Assembly: GCA_029068665.1 (NCBI GenBank)
Contig: JAIECC010000395.1
Coordinates: forward strand, 1-7,662
Source of the DNA: Lachnospiraceae bacterium
GTDB taxonomy: Bacteria > Bacillota > Clostridia > Lachnospirales > Lachnospiraceae
DNA length: 7,662 nucleotides
Reading direction: 5' to 3'
Shown here: piece by piece, positions 1 through 6,643 of the stretch
Numbering within the stretch: the stretch's first letter is position 1
Layout: each line of letters begins with the position of its first letter
Notes under the pieces: generated by a model
Database searches by the model: none
Told to the model about the DNA's origin: nothing
The model's input: the letters and a program-made list of their open reading frames with translations, nothing else
Made by a program: the position numbers and the translations under genes

Positions 1-54
1 CCGAGATCTCCACAAACCTCTTCGCCGGCAGCGTCAGATGCGAATAAGAGCCAT
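1..54 (+). other. Illumina Nextera P5/i5/Read 1 adapter remnant (artefact)
   Basis: Positions 1-13 match the P5 tail CCGAGATCTACAC at 12 of 13 bases. Positions 14-21 (aaacctct) fall exactly in the 8-base i5 index slot and resemble, from memory, index S503 (TATCCTCT) at 6 of 8. Positions 22-35 match TCGTCGGCAGCGTC at 13 of 14, and 36-54 match the Tn5 mosaic end AGATGTGTATAAGAGACAG at 15 of 19. Outside the index this is 40 of 46 bases, with no gaps and the right order. The adapter sequences are recalled, not searched. The mismatches probably reflect poor consensus at a thinly covered contig end. No gene, start or upstream partner should be called from these bases. Confidence 0.93.
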
Positions 55-101
55 GTAATTGAAATGGAAATTGGAATAAAAAGAAGAGGAGAGAAAGCAG
101 G
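55..101 (+). promoter_or_regulatory. Leader and ribosome binding site of the DJ-1 gene
   Basis: This is the only probable genomic sequence ahead of the first gene. It is purine-rich, with GAGGAG at 86-91, ten bases before the ATG at 102. No -35/-10 pair is visible, so the promoter or an upstream operon gene is probably missing because the contig begins here. One frame stays open from 55 to a TAG at 139-141 and could be the tail of an upstream gene, but its product is not recognisable. The other two frames stop at 56-58 and 60-62. Confidence 0.5.
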
Positions 102-644
102 ATGGTATATTTATTTATGGCAGATGGTTTTGAAGAAGTAGAAGGATTGACCGTGGTGGATCTCCTTCGCCGGGCCGGAGTGGAGATTCAGACGGTTTCC
201 ATTATGAAGCGTCGCAATGTTATCAGCTCCCACCAGATTGAGCTTATGGCAGATATCCTGTTTGAAGAGATGAAGGAAGAACCGGAGATGCTGATTCTGC
301 CGGGAGGAATTCCGGGAACACCGAATCTTAAGGCGCATGAAGGCTTAGGCACCTTGATTCGGCAGTGTGCAGAAAAAGATGTTTATCTGGCAGCAATTTG
401 TGCAGCGCCTACTGTATATGGTGCCATGGGATTGCTGGAGGGAAAGAATGCCACCTGCTATCCGGGTATGGAATCAGAACTGCTTGGGGCAAAGGTATCC
501 TATGAGCCGGTTGTAGTCGATGGGAGATTTATTACCAGCCGTGGGCTGGGTACTGCCATTGACTTTGGTTTAAAGCTGACAGAGCTGCTGAAGGGAAAAG
601 AGGAGGCAGATTCCATTGCCCAAAAGATTGTATATGAAAGATAG
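102..644 (+). CDS. DJ-1/PfpI (YajL-like) family protein
   Basis: A 180-residue, single-domain, cytoplasmic protein of the DJ-1/ThiJ/PfpI superfamily at the usual length. The N-terminus has the GFEEVE strand-turn, where E14 corresponds to the DJ-1 glutamate that tunes the reactive cysteine. LPGGIPG (66-72) and the nucleophile elbow AAICAAP, with C100 as nucleophile, follow. The C-terminal SRGLGTAIDFGLKL (146-159) is typical of the YajL/DJ-1 branch. The position of DJ-1 His126 appears to be a tyrosine (CYPG, 119-122), as in other bacterial members. Reported family roles include oxidative-stress protection, glyoxalase III-like methylglyoxal removal and a debated deglycase activity; the sequence cannot decide between them. 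The membrane-protein gene starts 41 bp downstream, consistent with cotranscription. Family assignment is firm and the substrate unknown. Confidence 0.93.
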   Translation: MVYLFMADGFEEVEGLTVVDLLRRAGVEIQTVSIMKRRNVISSHQIELMADILFEEMKEEPEMLILPGGIPGTPNLKAHEGLGTLIRQCAEKDVYLAAICAAPTVYGAMGLLEGKNATCYPGMESELLGAKVSYEPVVVDGRFITSRGLGTAIDFGLKLTELLKGKEEADSIAQKIVYER

Positions 645-685
645 ATGATTGCAAGGGTGAAAAAAGTGAGAGGTGATAACGGACG

Positions 686-1288
686 ATGAAAGAATTGTTT
701 TTTTATGAGTTTATGGGAATTGATTTTTATCATACGGCCTATTCCTTTTTTATCTATGGCTGTGGCTGCTGGCTGATGGAATGTATCTTTGAATCCATTC
801 GGAATAAAAAGTTGATTTGGAACCGGGGCTTTAACAGAGGTCCTATTTGTACCATGTATGGAGTTGCCTTTTTATTTCTTTATTTTGTAATGAAGCCTTT
901 GGATGGGCATTGGGGCTGGCTTTATATTGCCGGCACCGTATTTGCAACCGTATTTGAATATATCGTTGGCTGTCTGCTGGAGAAGCTGTTTCGTCAGAAG
1001 CTGTGGGATTATTCAGATTTCCCGCTTAATTTTCGGGGAAGAGTCTGTCTCTTTATCTCTCTGGCATGGGGACTGCTGGTAGTATTATTATTTGCTGTGT
1101 TCCAGCCGGCGGTAATGGGACTGATTGACCTGATTCCGGTAAGAATCGGATATCCTTTGGTCTGGATGCTGATTGTAACTTATTTTACAGATCTGATTTT
1201 TAGTTTTATAATCAGAGGGAAGATGGCGGCAAGAGAAAAAGAAGGGCAGCAGGAAGGCGGTAAGAGTCCTGAAGGCCGGCTGCAGTAA
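686..1288 (+). CDS. Putative ABC transporter permease (PF06541/CmpB-type membrane protein)
   Basis: A 200-residue integral membrane protein with about five hydrophobic helices, near residues 19-37, 56-71, 77-97, 118-139 and 155-176, and a charged C-terminal tail (177-200) probably in the cytoplasm. Family hallmarks are NRGFNRGPICTMYG (47-60), FEYIVGCLLEKLF (90-102), WDYS (107-110) and NFRGRVCLFISLAWG (115-129). These match the family named ABC_trans_CmpB/DUF1113, common in Clostridia. The ABC transporter label is inherited: no ATPase or binding protein is encoded nearby and the true function is not established. AGGTG (671-675) lies ten bases before the chosen ATG. A second in-frame ATG at 713 (MGIDFYH) would give a protein beginning nearer the first helix, as many relatives do, so the start is uncertain by nine residues. 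Confidence 0.85.
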   Translation: MKELFFYEFMGIDFYHTAYSFFIYGCGCWLMECIFESIRNKKLIWNRGFNRGPICTMYGVAFLFLYFVMKPLDGHWGWLYIAGTVFATVFEYIVGCLLEKLFRQKLWDYSDFPLNFRGRVCLFISLAWGLLVVLLFAVFQPAVMGLIDLIPVRIGYPLVWMLIVTYFTDLIFSFIIRGKMAAREKEGQQEGGKSPEGRLQ

Positions 1289-1311
1289 AGTATCAATGCA
1301 GTCAGAGACAT

Positions 1312-1324
1312 GGAAGAATATATG
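1312..1324 (+). promoter_or_regulatory. Ribosome site favouring the helicase start at 1322
   Basis: GGAAG at 1312-1316 stands five bases before the ATG at 1322. The in-frame ATG at 1310 has no comparable purine run at the right distance. Starting at 1322 gives MEIIKISVRNLVEF, which resembles the usual beginning of this family as I recall it. The upstream start would add only MEEY. Confidence 0.5.
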
Positions 1325-3691
1325 GAAATAATTAAAATTTCAGTCAGGAATCTGGTGGAGTTTATTCTGCGGGAAGGCGATATTGACCAGCGGAGAGGGC
1401 AGGTATCGGAAAAGGATGCCATGGAAGCCGGCAGCCGGATTCATCGTAAAATTCAAAAGAGTATGGGCTCCTTTTATCGGAGTGAGGTACCCCTTGCCAT
1501 TGAAATTCCAATGCCCCGGTTTGTTCTGCGGGTAGAAGGCCGGGCAGATGGGATTATGGAAAAGGACGGAAGGGTTACCATTGACGAAATAAAAGGAGTC
1601 TATAAAAAGGTAGAAGATATGGAAGCTCCCCTGTTGGTGCATAAGGCACAGGCTATGGTCTATGCTTATATTTATGCCACGGAGCATTCCCTATCTTCTA
1701 TTTCTGTTCAAATGACCTACTGCAATCTGGAAACGGAATTCATTCGCCGATTTAAGGAAGAAATATCATATCAGAAGCTGAAAGAATGGTTTATGAGCAT
1801 TCTGGACTCCTATATGATATGGGCGGATTATTCTCATGATCACCGGGAGGCAAGACAGGCATCCATAGACCATGTAGAGTTCCCTTATGCATATCGGCCG
1901 GGACAGCGGGATATGGCAGTATCTGTCTATTCGGCGATTCGTAACGGCAAACCGCTGTTTCTTCAGGCACCTACCGGAATCGGTAAAACTCTGGCTGCTA
2001 TTTTTCCTGCTGTAAAAGCCGTGGGACAGGGAATGGGGGATAAAATCTTTTATCTGACTGCCAAGACTATAACCCGTACTGTGGCAGTAGATGGTTTTGA
2101 ACGATTGAGAGAGCAAGGGCTGCAGTTTTCCTCTGTGGTAATTACGGCAAAGGAAAAGGTCTGTATGCTGGAGGAGTGTACCTGTAATCCGGAGGCTTGT
2201 CCTTATGCAAAGGGACATTATGACCGGATTAACGAGGCTGTGTATGATTGTATTACCCACGAAGGGAATATAACCAGAGAGGTCATCCTGGCTTATGCAG
2301 AGCGGCATCAGGTATGTCCTTTTGAGTTTTCCTTGGATGTCAGTCTCTGGGTGGATGGAATTATTTGTGATTATAATTATGTCTTTGATCCTACGGTGAA
2401 TCTGAAACGGTATTTTGCCCAGGGCGTCAAGGGAGATTATGTGTTTTTAGTGGATGAAGCCCACAATCTGTATGAGCGGGCAAGCAGCATGTATAGTGCA
2501 GAACTGTATAAAGAGGATTTTCTGGAATTAAAGAATATAATAAAGCCTTATAGTGCCAAACTTGCAAGACGGCTGGAGGAATGCAATAAGGTCCTGCTGG
2601 GACTGAAAAAAGAATGTGATAATTATCAGGTTCTGGATTCGATTCAGCCCTTGGTCTTAAAGCTGCTGTCCGCTGTCAGCGAATATGAAAATTTTTTGGA
2701 GAATCATCATGGGCTGCCGGAGGAAAACCGGATTTTGGAATTTTATTTTCAATTGTATCATTTTCTGAATATGTATGAACGGGTGGATGAGAATTATGTG
2801 ATCTATTGTGAGCAGACTACATCCACATCTTTCCGGCTGAAGCTGTATTGTGTAAACACCGCAAAGAATCTGAAGGAATGTCTGGACAAGGGAAGGGCAA
2901 CGATTTTCTTTTCTGCCACCTTGCTTCCAATCCGGTATTATAAAAAGCTGTTAAGTGAGGAAGAGGATTATGCTATTTATATTCCCTCTCCCTTTCCACA
3001 AGAGAACAGGGCACTTATGATTGGCAGGGATGTGAGCAGCCGCTACAGCCGGAGGGGCAGGAGTGAATATGAAAAAATCTATCGGTATATCGCGGAAATT
3101 ATCTCTGCAAAGGAAGGAAATTATATGGTATTCTTCCCATCCTACCGAATGCTGGAGGATGTATATTCCATTGCCATGGAGGAAGGACTGGAGCAGAACG
3201 TGAAGCTGGTATGTCAGCAGCCGAACATGAAGGAGGAAGAGCGGGAAGCATTTCTGGCATGCTTTGAAGAAAGGAATGTAGTGGGATTCTGTATCCTGGG
3301 GGGGATTTTTGCAGAGGGGATTGACCTGACCGGTGACCGGCTGATTGGTGCAGTAATTGTAGGTACCGGTCTGCCAATGGTATGCAATGAGCGGGAGATT
3401 CTGAAAAATTATTTCGGGGAACGGGAGGGCCAGGGCTTTGAATATGCCTATCTGTATCCCGGTATGAACAAGGTATTGCAGGCAGCCGGACGGGTAATAC
3501 GAACCGTAGATGACCGGGGAATTCTTCTGCTTTTGGATGAACGATTTTTATATTCCGGTAACCAGCAGTTATTTCCAAAGGAATGGGAGGACTACAAAAT
3601 CGTTACGGTCGATCAGGTACAGGAGGAAGGAAAAGCTTTCTGGGATAAGGTCGGAAAAAAAGTTGGCATTGCAAAATCAGTACATTCTTAG
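1322..3691 (+). CDS. XPD/DinG-like Fe-S DNA helicase with N-terminal RecB/Cas4-like nuclease domain
   Basis: A 789-residue cytoplasmic superfamily 2 helicase (numbering from 1322; the upstream ATG at 1310 adds four residues). Residues 1 to about 165 carry a PD-(D/E)XK pattern: AGSRIHRKI with H41, GRADGI with D76, DEIKG with E89 and K91, then QAMVY with Q110 and Y114. This is the order of RecB/Cas4-type nucleases. The helicase follows: Walker A APTGIGKT (216-223), cysteines C281, C286, C288, C293 and C332 that could supply the four ligands of an XPD-type 4Fe-4S cluster, CDYNYVFDP (349-357), DEAH (378-381), FSATLLP (530-536) and motif VI QAAGRVIR (720-727). XPD/DinG enzymes unwind DNA 5' to 3'. 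A role in repair, replication-fork processing or phage response is inference. It follows the membrane-protein gene by 33 bp and precedes the HAD gene. Function by motif is firm; nuclease activity is predicted only. Confidence 0.9.
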   Translation: MEIIKISVRNLVEFILREGDIDQRRGQVSEKDAMEAGSRIHRKIQKSMGSFYRSEVPLAIEIPMPRFVLRVEGRADGIMEKDGRVTIDEIKGVYKKVEDMEAPLLVHKAQAMVYAYIYATEHSLSSISVQMTYCNLETEFIRRFKEEISYQKLKEWFMSILDSYMIWADYSHDHREARQASIDHVEFPYAYRPGQRDMAVSVYSAIRNGKPLFLQAPTGIGKTLAAIFPAVKAVGQGMGDKIFYLTAKTITRTVAVDGFERLREQGLQFSSVVITAKEKVCMLEECTCNPEACPYAKGHYDRINEAVYDCITHEGNITREVILAYAERHQVCPFEFSLDVSLWVDGIICDYNYVFDPTVNLKRYFAQGVKGDYVFLVDEAHNLYERASSMYSAELYKEDFLELKNIIKPYSAKLARRLEECNKVLLGLKKECDNYQVLDSIQPLVLKLLSAVSEYENFLENHHGLPEENRILEFYFQLYHFLNMYERVDENYVIYCEQTTSTSFRLKLYCVNTAKNLKECLDKGRATIFFSATLLPIRYYKKLLSEEEDYAIYIPSPFPQENRALMIGRDVSSRYSRRGRSEYEKIYRYIAEIISAKEGNYMVFFPSYRMLEDVYSIAMEEGLEQNVKLVCQQPNMKEEEREAFLACFEERNVVGFCILGGIFAEGIDLTGDRLIGAVIVGTGLPMVCNEREILKNYFGEREGQGFEYAYLYPGMNKVLQAAGRVIRTVDDRGILLLLDERFLYSGNQQLFPKEWEDYKIVTVDQVQEEGKAFWDKVGKKVGIAKSVHS

Positions 3692-3721
3692 TAAAATGAT
3701 GGATATATAGTGCTTTTAACT

Positions 3722-3736
3722 GAGGGTTATGAGATG
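3722..3736 (+). promoter_or_regulatory. Ribosome site deciding the HAD start at 3734
   Basis: GAGGG (3722-3726) is seven bases before the ATG at 3734, whose product begins MKKLYVSDLDGTLL, the standard beginning of a Cof-type HAD protein. The frame can be extended to a GTG at 3710, adding eight residues (MLLTEGYE), but these would be encoded across the ribosome site and do not fit the family. Confidence 0.75.
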
Positions 3737-4576
3737 AAAAAATTATATGTAAGTGATTTAGATGGTACATTATTGAACCAGCGGGGAAATATATCTGCCA
3801 AAACAGCAGAAAAAATAAATATGTGCATTGATGAGGGAATGGCATTTACGATTAATACTGCCAGAACCCCTTCTACCGTATTTCCGATTATGGAGGCGGT
3901 GAATCTGAAGCTTCCTTTCGTTATGATGAACGGTGTATTGATTTATGATCCGGTTCAGGAGGAATATCAAAAAATTCACTATATTGCCAGGGAAACCGCC
4001 ATGGTAGTACTGGGAATCATAAAGCTGCATAAGCTCCAATGCTTTATGTATACTCTGGAACAGGGAAATATGTGTACCTATTATGACAGTGTGGAATCCC
4101 GTTCTCTGAATAAATTCCGGAATGAACGGATTATGAAATATGATAAGGTATTTACGGAAGTGGATGATCTGAGTATCTGTACGGACCGGGGCGTGATTTA
4201 TTTCTGCCTGCGGGAACGAAAGGAGCTTCTGGTGGATCTGTACCGGGATCTGCAGGCGGTACGGGGTGCTGATGCTGTATTTTATGAAGATGTGTATAAT
4301 GAAGAATGGATGTATCTGGAAATCTATAGCGACCAAGCATCAAAAGCCCGGTCTTTGAATACGATAAAGGAATGGGGAGCCTTTGATTACATCGTAGGCT
4401 TTGGTGACAGTGGGAATGATAAAGAAATGTTTCAGATTTGTGATGAAACCTATGCAGTGTCCAATGCAACACCGGAAATTCAGGATCTGGCAACTGGAAT
4501 TATTCCAAGTAATGAAGAAGATGGAGTAGCCCGTTTTTTATATAAAGCAATGCGGGACGCTCGAACAGGGATATAA
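3734..4576 (+). CDS. Cof-type (class IIB) HAD family phosphatase
   Basis: A 280-residue cytoplasmic haloacid-dehalogenase-superfamily hydrolase, typical in length for the Cof/YidA group. All four motifs are present. Motif I is DLDGT with nucleophile D8 and acid/base D10. Motif II is INTAR with T42. Motif III has K204, in SDQASKARSL. Motif IV is GDSGNDKEM with Mg2+-binding D225 and D229. The large segment between motifs II and III is the class IIB cap. Family members dephosphorylate sugar phosphates, nucleotides or cofactors such as FMN or PLP; nothing here fixes the substrate. Its stop is only 12 bp before the murF start, so the two are probably cotranscribed and perhaps translationally linked. 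That adjacency is suggestive but does not show a cell-wall role. Confidence 0.9.
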   Translation: MKKLYVSDLDGTLLNQRGNISAKTAEKINMCIDEGMAFTINTARTPSTVFPIMEAVNLKLPFVMMNGVLIYDPVQEEYQKIHYIARETAMVVLGIIKLHKLQCFMYTLEQGNMCTYYDSVESRSLNKFRNERIMKYDKVFTEVDDLSICTDRGVIYFCLRERKELLVDLYRDLQAVRGADAVFYEDVYNEEWMYLEIYSDQASKARSLNTIKEWGAFDYIVGFGDSGNDKEMFQICDETYAVSNATPEIQDLATGIIPSNEEDGVARFLYKAMRDARTGI

Positions 4577-4588
4577 AGGAGAGACGGA

Positions 4589-5950
4589 ATGGAAGATATA
4601 ATAGTCCGGGATATTGTGGAGGCCACAAAGGGCATCCTGCTTTGCGGTGATGAAAATACGGCAATCACAGACCTGTGTATTGACTCGAAGGAAATAAAGG
4701 AAGGTGACTTGTTTGTTCCAATTATAGGGGAACGGGTAGATGCTCATCGCTTTATTGAACAGGCACTTGAAATGGGAGCAGCCACACTGACATCCGAACA
4801 TGATACAGCCTCAGCTGAGAAACCATATATTAAGGTGAAGGATACGGTTCAGGCATTACAGGACATCGGCGCTTACATACGAAAACGGATTCAGATACCG
4901 ATGATTGCAGTGACGGGAAGTGTGGGGAAGACAACTACACGTAATATGATTACGACTGCTTTGCGAAGTGAAAAGCAGGTCTTTGAAACCCAGAGAAATT
5001 GCAACAGTCAGATCGGAGTACCGATTATGCTGACCCGAATCAGCAGTACCGATGAAATGGCAGTATTGGAGTGCGGTATGAGCGAGGTCGGACAGATTGA
5101 TATTTTATCCAATCTGGTAAAGCCCAGACATGCAGTCGTCAGTACCATAGGTGTTGCTCATATTGAACAGCTTAAGACCCAGGAAAATATACGAAGAGAA
5201 AAGTTGTCGATTATCAATAAAATGGATGCGGATGGTACCTTGTTTCTGAACGGAGATGACCCTATGCTGGCGGAGCTGCGGGGGAGCTTTTCCTGTAAGA
5301 CCTGCTATTATGGTACACAGGAATGGTGTGATTACCGGGCAGAGGATATCCAATATGACAAGGGAAGAAGTTATTTTCAATGTGTGCATGGGCAGGAACG
5401 TGTTCCGGTAGAATTAAGTGTATTAGGGAATCATAATGTATTGAATTGTGTTGCTGCAATCGCAGTCAGTCATGTCTGTGGAATTCCAATGGAGCGTGCA
5501 GCGGCAGAGTTTGCTCATTTTCATGGAATGCGCCAGAATATTATTCAATTAGAGAATCGTTTTACTATCATTGATGATACCTACAATGCAAGCCCGGATT
5601 CCATGCGTGCCAGTCTGGATGTGCTTTGTCATATGGAAACAGAAGGAAAGCGGATAGCCGTATTGGGAGATATGTTTGATTTAGGCGAGAATTCCCAAAG
5701 CTATCATTATGAGATTGGCGAATTTTTATCAAAGCTTCCGATTAATGAACTGGTTGCAGTGGGAGAACGTGCAAAATGGATTTCTCAGGCGGTAAAGGAA
5801 AGTAAAGCCGGCGTTTCTGTCTGTGAGTTCTCAGAAAATGAAGAGGCAGTTATGTATCTGCTGGCAACTTTGATGCCGGGGGATATTGTATTGATTAAAG
5901 GCTCAAATGGAATGCATATGAATGAAATTGTCCGGCTGCTGGAAGCTTAA
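4589..5950 (+). CDS. murF: UDP-N-acetylmuramoyl-tripeptide--D-alanyl-D-alanine ligase (MurF)
   Basis: A 453-residue Mur ligase, the normal MurF length. MurF joins D-Ala-D-Ala to UDP-MurNAc-tripeptide using ATP, the last cytoplasmic amino-acid addition in peptidoglycan precursor synthesis (EC 6.3.2.10). The N-terminal substrate domain (to about residue 95) contains ITDLCIDSKEIKEGDLFVP. The central ATPase has the P-loop TGSVGKTT (109-116), ECGMSEVGQI (161-170), H191 and the probable carbamylated lysine K205. GNHNVLN (280-286) precedes the C-terminal domain, which has DDTYNASPDSM (329-339) and GDMFDLG (360-366). A strong GGAGAG ribosome site (about 4577-4582) precedes the ATG. The gene is not beside murE, mraY, murD or ddl here, so a second copy elsewhere in the genome is possible. 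MurF is favoured over MurE by the N-terminal and DDTYNASP motifs. Confidence 0.95.
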   Translation: MEDIIVRDIVEATKGILLCGDENTAITDLCIDSKEIKEGDLFVPIIGERVDAHRFIEQALEMGAATLTSEHDTASAEKPYIKVKDTVQALQDIGAYIRKRIQIPMIAVTGSVGKTTTRNMITTALRSEKQVFETQRNCNSQIGVPIMLTRISSTDEMAVLECGMSEVGQIDILSNLVKPRHAVVSTIGVAHIEQLKTQENIRREKLSIINKMDADGTLFLNGDDPMLAELRGSFSCKTCYYGTQEWCDYRAEDIQYDKGRSYFQCVHGQERVPVELSVLGNHNVLNCVAAIAVSHVCGIPMERAAAEFAHFHGMRQNIIQLENRFTIIDDTYNASPDSMRASLDVLCHMETEGKRIAVLGDMFDLGENSQSYHYEIGEFLSKLPINELVAVGERAKWISQAVKESKAGVSVCEFSENEEAVMYLLATLMPGDIVLIKGSNGMHMNEIVRLLEA

Positions 5951-5958
5951 ATCGCCGG

Positions 5959-5987
5959 TTGACAAGATTTTCCATATTTGCTAAGAT
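5959..5987 (+). promoter_or_regulatory. Sigma-A-type promoter of the rubrerythrin-rubredoxin operon
   Basis: TTGACA at 5959-5964 (perfect -35) is 17 bp from TAAGAT at 5982-5987 (-10, five of six consensus bases). The predicted start is about 5993-5996, giving a leader of roughly 55 bases ending in an AAGGAG ribosome site (6034-6039). It begins nine bases after the murF stop. No terminator is seen between, so some read-through from murF is possible. Confidence 0.8.
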
Positions 5988-5992
5988 ATTTT

Positions 5993-6017
5993 CAAAATAG
6001 GAATGATTCCTGTTTTG
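5993..6017 (+). promoter_or_regulatory. Operator-like inverted repeat / 5' mRNA hairpin before rubrerythrin
   Basis: Arms at 5993-6002 and 6008-6017 pair over ten positions, nine Watson-Crick and one G-U, around a 5-base centre. The inner 13 bases, AGGAATGATTCCT, are a perfect odd-length palindrome. It begins at the predicted transcription start, so it could be a repressor site covering +1 or a stem-loop at the mRNA 5' end. It has no T-tract and is not a terminator. It does not match the PerR consensus TTATAATNATTATAA. Confidence 0.6.
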
Positions 6018-6048
6018 GGATAAATAAAAGGATAAAGGAGAAAAAACT

Positions 6049-6588
6049 ATGAAATTTGTATGTTCCGTATGTGGTTATGTTTATGAAGGTGATCAGGCAC
6101 CGGAAAAGTGTCCACAGTGTAGTGCACCTGCGGATAAGTTCACTGCCCAGAGTGGTGAGATGACATGGGCAGCAGAGCATGTGGTTGGTGTTGCTCAGGG
6201 TGTCAGCGAAGATATCATTGCTGATTTAAGAGCAAACTTTAACGGTGAGTGTACAGAGGTTGGTATGTATCTGGCTATGGCAAGAGTGGCTTATCGGGAA
6301 GGATATCCGGAAGTTGGTATGTATTATGAAAAGGCAGCTTTTGAAGAGGCAGAGCATGCAGCTAAGTTTGCTGAACTGTTAGGGGAAGTTGTAACAGACA
6401 GTACCAAAAAGAACCTTCAAATGCGGGTAGAGGCAGAGAATGGTGCAACAGCCGGTAAGACAGATCTGGCAAAGAGAGCAAAGGCTGCAAACTTAGATGC
6501 TATTCATGATACTGTACATGAAATGGCAAGAGATGAGGCTAGACATGGAAAGGCATTTAAGGGTCTGTTAGATCGTTATTTCGGCTAA
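6049..6588 (+). CDS. Reverse rubrerythrin (peroxidase, N-terminal rubredoxin domain)
   Basis: A 179-residue cytoplasmic non-haem iron protein. The rubredoxin-like Fe(SCys)4 domain comes first, with ligands C5, C8 (VCSVCGY), C21 and C24 (KCPQCSAP). A ferritin-like four-helix domain (about 50-179) follows, with EEAEH (E100, H103) and ARDEARH (E163, H166) as the two ExxH motifs, and E67/E70 and E128/E130 as candidates for the remaining di-iron ligands. Classical rubrerythrin has the domains in the opposite order; this arrangement matches the reverse rubrerythrins of clostridia, which reduce hydrogen peroxide (and oxygen) using NADH-derived electrons passed through rubredoxin. It has its own promoter, and rubredoxin follows after 55 bp with no terminator between. 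Expression is probably oxygen or peroxide induced, by analogy. No truncation or missing metal ligand is evident. Confidence 0.94.
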   Translation: MKFVCSVCGYVYEGDQAPEKCPQCSAPADKFTAQSGEMTWAAEHVVGVAQGVSEDIIADLRANFNGECTEVGMYLAMARVAYREGYPEVGMYYEKAAFEEAEHAAKFAELLGEVVTDSTKKNLQMRVEAENGATAGKTDLAKRAKAANLDAIHDTVHEMARDEARHGKAFKGLLDRYFG

Positions 6589-6615
6589 TTAAAAGAAATG
6601 AGTATATAAAGAGTA

Positions 6616-6629
6616 TTATTATATAATAA
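6616..6629 (+). promoter_or_regulatory. AT-only palindrome ahead of rubredoxin
   Basis: TTATTATATAATAA is a perfect 14-bp palindrome between rubrerythrin and rubredoxin, abutting the rubredoxin ribosome site. It contains TATAAT at 6622-6627 but has no good -35, and a start from it would fall inside the ribosome site, so promoter use is unlikely. It loosely resembles a PerR box, but chance in AT-rich DNA is a real alternative. Confidence 0.3.
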
Positions 6630-6643
6630 GGAGGTAAAGTGGT

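Noticed and set aside
3..47. GC-rich open frame at the left edge, ending at TAA 45-47, that looks like the tail of an upstream gene
   Set aside because: It lies within the adapter-like segment, so the peptide is an artefact of library sequence.
1766..2308. 180-residue minus-strand frame inside the helicase gene
   Set aside because: It lies opposite strong helicase motifs, including Walker A, and shows no domain pattern of its own.
2195..2350. CRISPR association suggested by the Cas4-like and DinG-like domains
   Set aside because: No repeat-spacer array and no cas gene are present anywhere in the window; the domain resemblance alone does not make it a CRISPR gene.
3510..3710. 66-residue plus-strand frame overlapping the helicase C-terminus
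   Set aside because: It is an out-of-frame shadow of a well-conserved region with no ribosome site.
5993..6017. Rho-independent terminator for murF
   Set aside because: The hairpin is followed by a purine-rich run rather than T residues, and it lies downstream of a strong promoter.
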